A stretch of 64,000 nucleotides of DNA from Piper betle (taxonomy: Eukaryota; Streptophyta; Magnoliopsida; Piperales; Piperaceae): NCBI GenBank assembly GCA_033002965.1, contig JAURVB010008978.1, forward strand, positions 1-64,000. Reading direction: 5' to 3'. The notes beneath the pieces were generated by a model that did not search any database, was not told the DNA's origin, and saw only the letters and a list, made by a program, of their open reading frames with translations. Shown piece after piece: positions 59,281 through 64,000 of this stretch (its first letter is position 1; each line of letters starts with the position of its first letter). A program made the translations under genes and the position numbers.

Positions 59281-62200
59281 TGTAATGACCCGCCCGAACC
59301 GGACCGGGTGTTACTTAAAAATATAAGTAATGTAGATATAACATTCCAGAATATGAATTGAAATATAGCAAAAATGTCTCGCAACATATAATATGAGTCA
59401 TAACAATAAATCATGTTCTCTAAAATATAAAATAACTGTCCCACAGTCTCAGACCATTTCCCATAGCCACATTTATAACAAAAGAGAATAATAAGGAAGT
59501 CCAACTTTATTATCGATTCACCATACCTAGGTTGGTAAAAGAACCACCAACCACGCTTCTAATCTTTAGTCCCAAAGCTGCTCACCTACGGAGGCAATTC
59601 TACATTAGTGATAAAACCACTAAGCAACATAATTAAATGAAACAAGTCAATATAATCCCTATTATCATTTCACTCATTATTATTATTATTATTACACAAG
59701 TAAAGAGTAATTACCCCTCAGGTCATTCTTAGATTAGTAACTTGTCTCTCAGGTCATTCTGAGATTAGTAAAAGTCGACTCCCAGCTCATTCTGAGATTA
59801 GAAAACGTCTCCCAGCTCATTCTGAGATTAGTGGTCACCCAATTCATTTTGAGATTAGTCATGGTCTCCCAGTTTATTCTGAGATTAGAAATTGTCTCCC
59901 AGCTCATTCTGAGATGAGGTGGTCCCCCAATTCATTTTGAGGTTAGTCATGGTCCCCCAGTTCATTCTGAGATTAGAAATTATCACCCAGCTCATTCTGA
60001 GATTAGGTGGTCTCCCAATTCATTTTGAGGTTAGTCATAGTCCCCGAGTTCATTCTGAGATTAGAAATTGTTTCCCAGCTCATTCTGAGATTAGGTGGTC
60101 CCCCAATTCATTTTGATGTTAGTTATGGTCTCCCAGTTCATTCTGAGATTAGAAATTGTCTCGCAGCTCATTCTGAGATTAGGTGGTCTCCCAATTCATT
60201 TTGAGATTAGTCATAGTCTCTCAATTCATTCTGAGATTAGAAATTGTCTCCCACCTCATTCTAAGATTAGGTGGTCTCCTAATTTATTTTGAGATTAGTC
60301 ATGGTCTCCCAGCTCATTCTGAGATTAGTCATGGTCGCCCAGCTCATTCTGAGATTAGAAGTTGTCTTTGAGCTCATTCTGAGATTAGAAAACGTCCCCT
60401 AGCTCATTCTAAGATTAGGTGGTCTCCTAATTCATTTTGAGATTAGTCATGGTCTCTTAGTTCATTCTGAGATTATAAATCGTCTCCCAGCTCATTCTGA
60501 GATTAGTGCCGACAAAGGCTACCAATTTGGGAAAATACAACATTTCATATAGTTATACCAGTTTGGGAAAATATAACATTTTAAATAGTTATACACACAA
60601 TACAACATTCCAAATAATTATACTGACAATATAACATTTTAAATAATTATACGGACACACATAGTAATTTTAAAGGTGTGGCCCCGTATCTGACTGAGTC
60701 AATTCCTTGACCTCGATTGCGTTACAGCGCATGGTGGTCGAATCTAGGCTCAGGTTGACCTAGGCTGCCAACAAGGGAAAGTACAACATTTCAAAATATT
60801 ATACGAACAATACAACATTTTGAAATAATTATACGGATAATAGAACATTTCAAATGATCATACGGACATACATAGTAATTTTAAAAGTGCGGCCCCCTAT
60901 TAGGCTAAGTCAATTCCTTGACCCCGATTGCATTACAGTGCATGATGGTCGAATGTAGGCTCAGGCCGACCAGGGCTGCCAACAAGGGAAAGTACAACAT
61001 TTCAAATAATTATACGGACTTGGATATTTCGAACTCGCAGCTGCGACCAATGATCCTAATCTGAAAGAAAATATAAAATTATACATAAGTATAATTTTGT
61101 TCGAGTAGAAATGCATGCAACTAAATGTCTAATATATATATCATTATTAAAATTTTGATAACATTTTATGTAACAACTCAAAAATATTAAATATTAAATT
61201 CTCAACAAATCTAGTGAGATAATTAATTATTCATGTGATATAATCATTTAAGTCTTACTTTACATTTTAAATTAACTATCTAAATCATAATTAATACCTA
61301 ACAGTTGATAAAATAATTATTAGTAATAAACAAGTATTTAATTTTCCTATGCAGTTATAATTACTTAACCCCAATCTTGTTGATTTAGTTGATGGTTATA
61401 ATTTTTAGTCGCTACTATTATTTACAGCATTTTAATTTATTAAGTTATTCAATCAAATTATTTAAAATAATTTGTATTATTTTAAATCATAAATATTATT
61501 AATACAATTATTTTAATTTATTCGACTCTATAAAGTTTCGAACTTTATTTATTTTCATTATGATATATAGGTTCGATGTGAGTGATTTCTACCTGACTAT
61601 AGTTTAATAACCCATTTTCTACATTACTGATTCGTTATTGAAATAATTACTTTATTTACGTAATATTAAATTTAATATTATAAAGGTAAAATCTTTATTT
61701 TATTAATCCCTTATAAACATCCAATTTAAAATTAATCACTTATAGTATGCCGATTAATTATTGACCGTTTATTATTACCGTATTTTTTTATTACTTATGT
61801 CCATGTCCATTTCGTCCAATAATTAATTAGTTTAGAAGCTTTAACCATTACCCATTAAAATGATTATTTTTTAAAAATTTATTACGAGTTAGTTTTATTT
61901 TTTTAACTTGAGTTGGTATCGAGTCAACCTATATTTACAAAACTACCACCCTCCTTCTTCTTCTTCATCCCATCACCATTCTTCTCTTCTCCAAAAATAG
62001 GTTCGTGATTTACAGCAGCTAAAGCTAAACCACCATCTAAACGTTCCAACAAAGCATCCACAACAAGATAAAATACGCAAGCGAGGAGGCCTCATGTGCG
62101 TAATTTACAGCAGCGATCCAAGACGACCATGTGCAGCATCATTGCGCCCAACTCCTGGCCTGTTCTTCTTTTCCAGCCTCAAGACCCTTTCTTACACCTT

Positions 62201-63049
62201 GCTCCAATTCAGATGTTCCACAACCTCGGGTTGGCATCCAAATAGGAAAGATTGACCACCTTTGGACGTTGCATGAAGTATGGTCGTTCTCCCCACTTTT
62301 GTAGGTCGTTGCCATGAATTCCGGCGAGAAGGTGGTCTATAGTGGATTATTTCGGCGGCCTGAACTACTGTGATGGAACCCATGATGCTGTCGACGAAGC
62401 GCAACTGGCGTTTACCCCTCTAAAGCTTCCATTATAGCATCAATTGCAGTAGAACGTCGCCACTTCCGTCACCCTTGCAACTTCGCCCCTCACAGCAGCA
62501 ATTCCGCCACCCACCGGAAAACCAGGGACGTGGTGAGCCCTCCCTTCGACCCTGCAGCAAGAGAGGTCGTCAGGGTGTGAGGGACTGCCTTGCAATTGTT
62601 CTTATGGTCGCCCATCTTGCCAAAGTTTTAGGCTACTCGGCCATGGACGGGATTTTAGTTTTTAGTTCTTTTCTTTCTTGTTGATTTGAGACTTTAGTTA
62701 CATGATTAACAAGCTTACTACCAATTAAAAGAATATGTATGCAAGAAAATTAAGAAGAGGGAGATAGGAAGGATACCCAAGTAAGGAAGAATCCCCGGTA
62801 AGGAAAAGGAGAACTAGGCGGCTACGGTGAGGAAGATGCCCTTACACCCGTATGTGAAAAATCACGTCCTCTTTCAAATTTATAAAAATAAAAATGACAG
62901 GTAGGGTATGTGAAAACACCCCTAGACCCGTATTTCATTTAATCGGGTAAATAATAAAATGGGTAAATAATTAACCGAGTAAAGAATATAACATGTTCGG
63001 TCCATCCCGGACATCGTCAGTGTCCATTTTTTTTTTCACAGTCTTTACA
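59281..63049 (-). mobile_element. Family B LTR, full length 3.77 kb (3' LTR)
   Basis: TGTAATGACCCGCCCGAACC...GTCTTTACA. Followed on the right by a purine-tract region and a minus-strand pol C-terminus, so it is the 3' LTR of an element running out of the window. It holds the left conserved block, minisatellite, duplicated right block (60540-61000), AT-rich body, the inverted GACTCGA-type module at about 61880-61950 and the tail. Confidence 0.92.
59735..60510. repeat. LTR minisatellite, 29-bp units in 88-bp groups
   Basis: 'ctcattctgagattag' units with three alternating spacers repeat every 88 bp (for example 59919, 60007, 60095, 60183). Confidence 0.93.
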
Positions 63050-63064
63050 ATCTACCCAACTTGG

Positions 63065-64000
63065 AAATATTTTGTCCCCAAAATATCACAACATGCAACA
63101 GAACAATTATGATTAACATTATTTATTTCTTCTAGATCAGTTCATGCCACTACAAATATAAAAATCCTATTCCATAAATAGGCTAGGGTATTTCCTTGTC
63201 ATTTCTTGTTCAGTCTCCCATGTAGCTTCTTCTAACCCCTAATTTTTCCACAATACTTTTACCAAAAGAATTTCCTTGTTCCTGAGTGTCTTTATTTCTC
63301 TTGCCAGGATGCGGATCGGCTTTTCCTTGTAGGCTAAATTTGTTTGTAGCTCTAAGTTTTCAAAATTTATGATGATATGATCCTCATCCCATACATACTT
63401 CTTTAGCATTGACACATGGAAAACATTGTGTACTCTAGCTAAGATTGGTGGCAATGCTAATCTATTTGCACAATTCCCAACTCGATCCAGGATTAGAAAA
63501 GGTCCTATGAATCTCGGCTTCAACTTCCTTGATATTTTAAATCTAATCACCCCCTTCGTAGGAGTTGTCTTTAGGTATACAAACTCCCCAACTTGGAACT
63601 ATAGGTCTTTCCTTCAAGTATCAGCCCCTCATAACCTATTTGTGCTAGCTTAACACGATCAACTAAATCATTGGAAACAACCAAATTTGCCAGCAAGCCT
63701 GTTAGTTGCTCCACCGGGTTAATAGCTACCACTTTTGCTGACATGGCCCAAAGTCTAGCTAGCTATTGACTTTTGTCCACTTTACCCTTCCGACTCAACG
63801 CGTCGGCTACCACATTCGCTTTCCTTGGATGGTATAAGATTTGGAAGTCGTAGTCCTTAAAATATTCTATCCACCACCTCTGTTGAAGGTTAAGGTCATT
63901 CTGGGTGAAGATATACTTCAAACTTTGGTGGTCAATGAAGACTTCGAACTGGGCTCCTCAAAAGTAGTGCCTCCAAATCTTCAGGGAAAAAACCACTGCT
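63065..64000 (-). pseudogene. pol: gypsy pol with internal deletion (RNase H joined to integrase end)
   Basis: On the minus strand from 64000: RNase H end ('[20 protein letters not shown]', '[12 protein letters not shown]', '[12 protein letters not shown]'), then 'SNDLVDRVKLAQIGYEG', then at about 63630 directly '[14 protein letters not shown]' and '[15 protein letters not shown]', '[17 protein letters not shown]' and a chromodomain-like end ('LVKVLWKN', in frame down to 63239 and beyond). The zinc domain and catalytic core of integrase, present at 55896-57033 in the sister copy, are missing. The clade is Tekay/Del-like by the motif after 'SMLKKY'. The element continues past the window end. 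Confidence 0.9.

Overview
This is a stretch of a repeat-rich flowering-plant nuclear genome. The evidence for that is one multi-exon plant gene with canonical GT..AG introns, Ty3/gypsy and Ty1/copia elements primed by initiator tRNA-Met, a TRIM, an Au-type SINE and remains of a plant pararetrovirus. It is probably a eudicot, but the sequence does not fix the species. No bacterial-type operon, CRISPR array, rRNA or tRNA gene was seen.

Layout. (1) 1-7468 is a patchwork: gag and LTR remnants of gypsy elements on the minus strand, fragments of an endogenous caulimovirid in both orientations, a copia scrap, and a 5'-truncated LTR. (2) 8836-19389 (minus) is the only cellular gene: 17 recognisable exons coding for an F-box / JmjC / aminoglycoside-phosphotransferase-like protein of the Arabidopsis JMJ21 (At1g78280) type. 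Intron 15 carries a 462-bp TRIM and an Au SINE. Two exons are out of register by one base and one splice donor lacks GT, so the copy is either decaying or affected by sequence errors. (3) 20255-31072 (minus) is a decayed copia element, split by a 7.9-kb gypsy-type element with 2.9-kb LTRs (21765-29673, 5-bp target duplication CATAT) that carries gag but no pol. (4) 31073-64000 is a nest of gypsy elements from two LTR families.

Family A LTRs (about 2.9 kb) run from TGTAAAACCCGTGACTCGAG to GGGTGTTACA. Family B LTRs (about 2.4-3.8 kb) run from TGTAAAGAC to GGGTCGTTACA. Their pol remnants look like the Tekay/Del chromovirus clade. The pol-bearing family A copy on the minus strand (35908-43948) has the same polypurine tract and LTR ends as the gag-only copy, and is a plausible autonomous partner. 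Family B copies share their outer LTR blocks but carry unrelated minisatellites at one internal position. Nesting reaches at least three levels in several places.

Apart from the JmjC gene, every coding region is broken. The most unusual signals are structural: a PBS embedded in a 45-bp tandem repeat with a perfect PBS palindrome, an exchangeable minisatellite slot in the family B LTR, a palindromic stem module shared by families A and B in opposite orientation, and segmental triplication inside one LTR.
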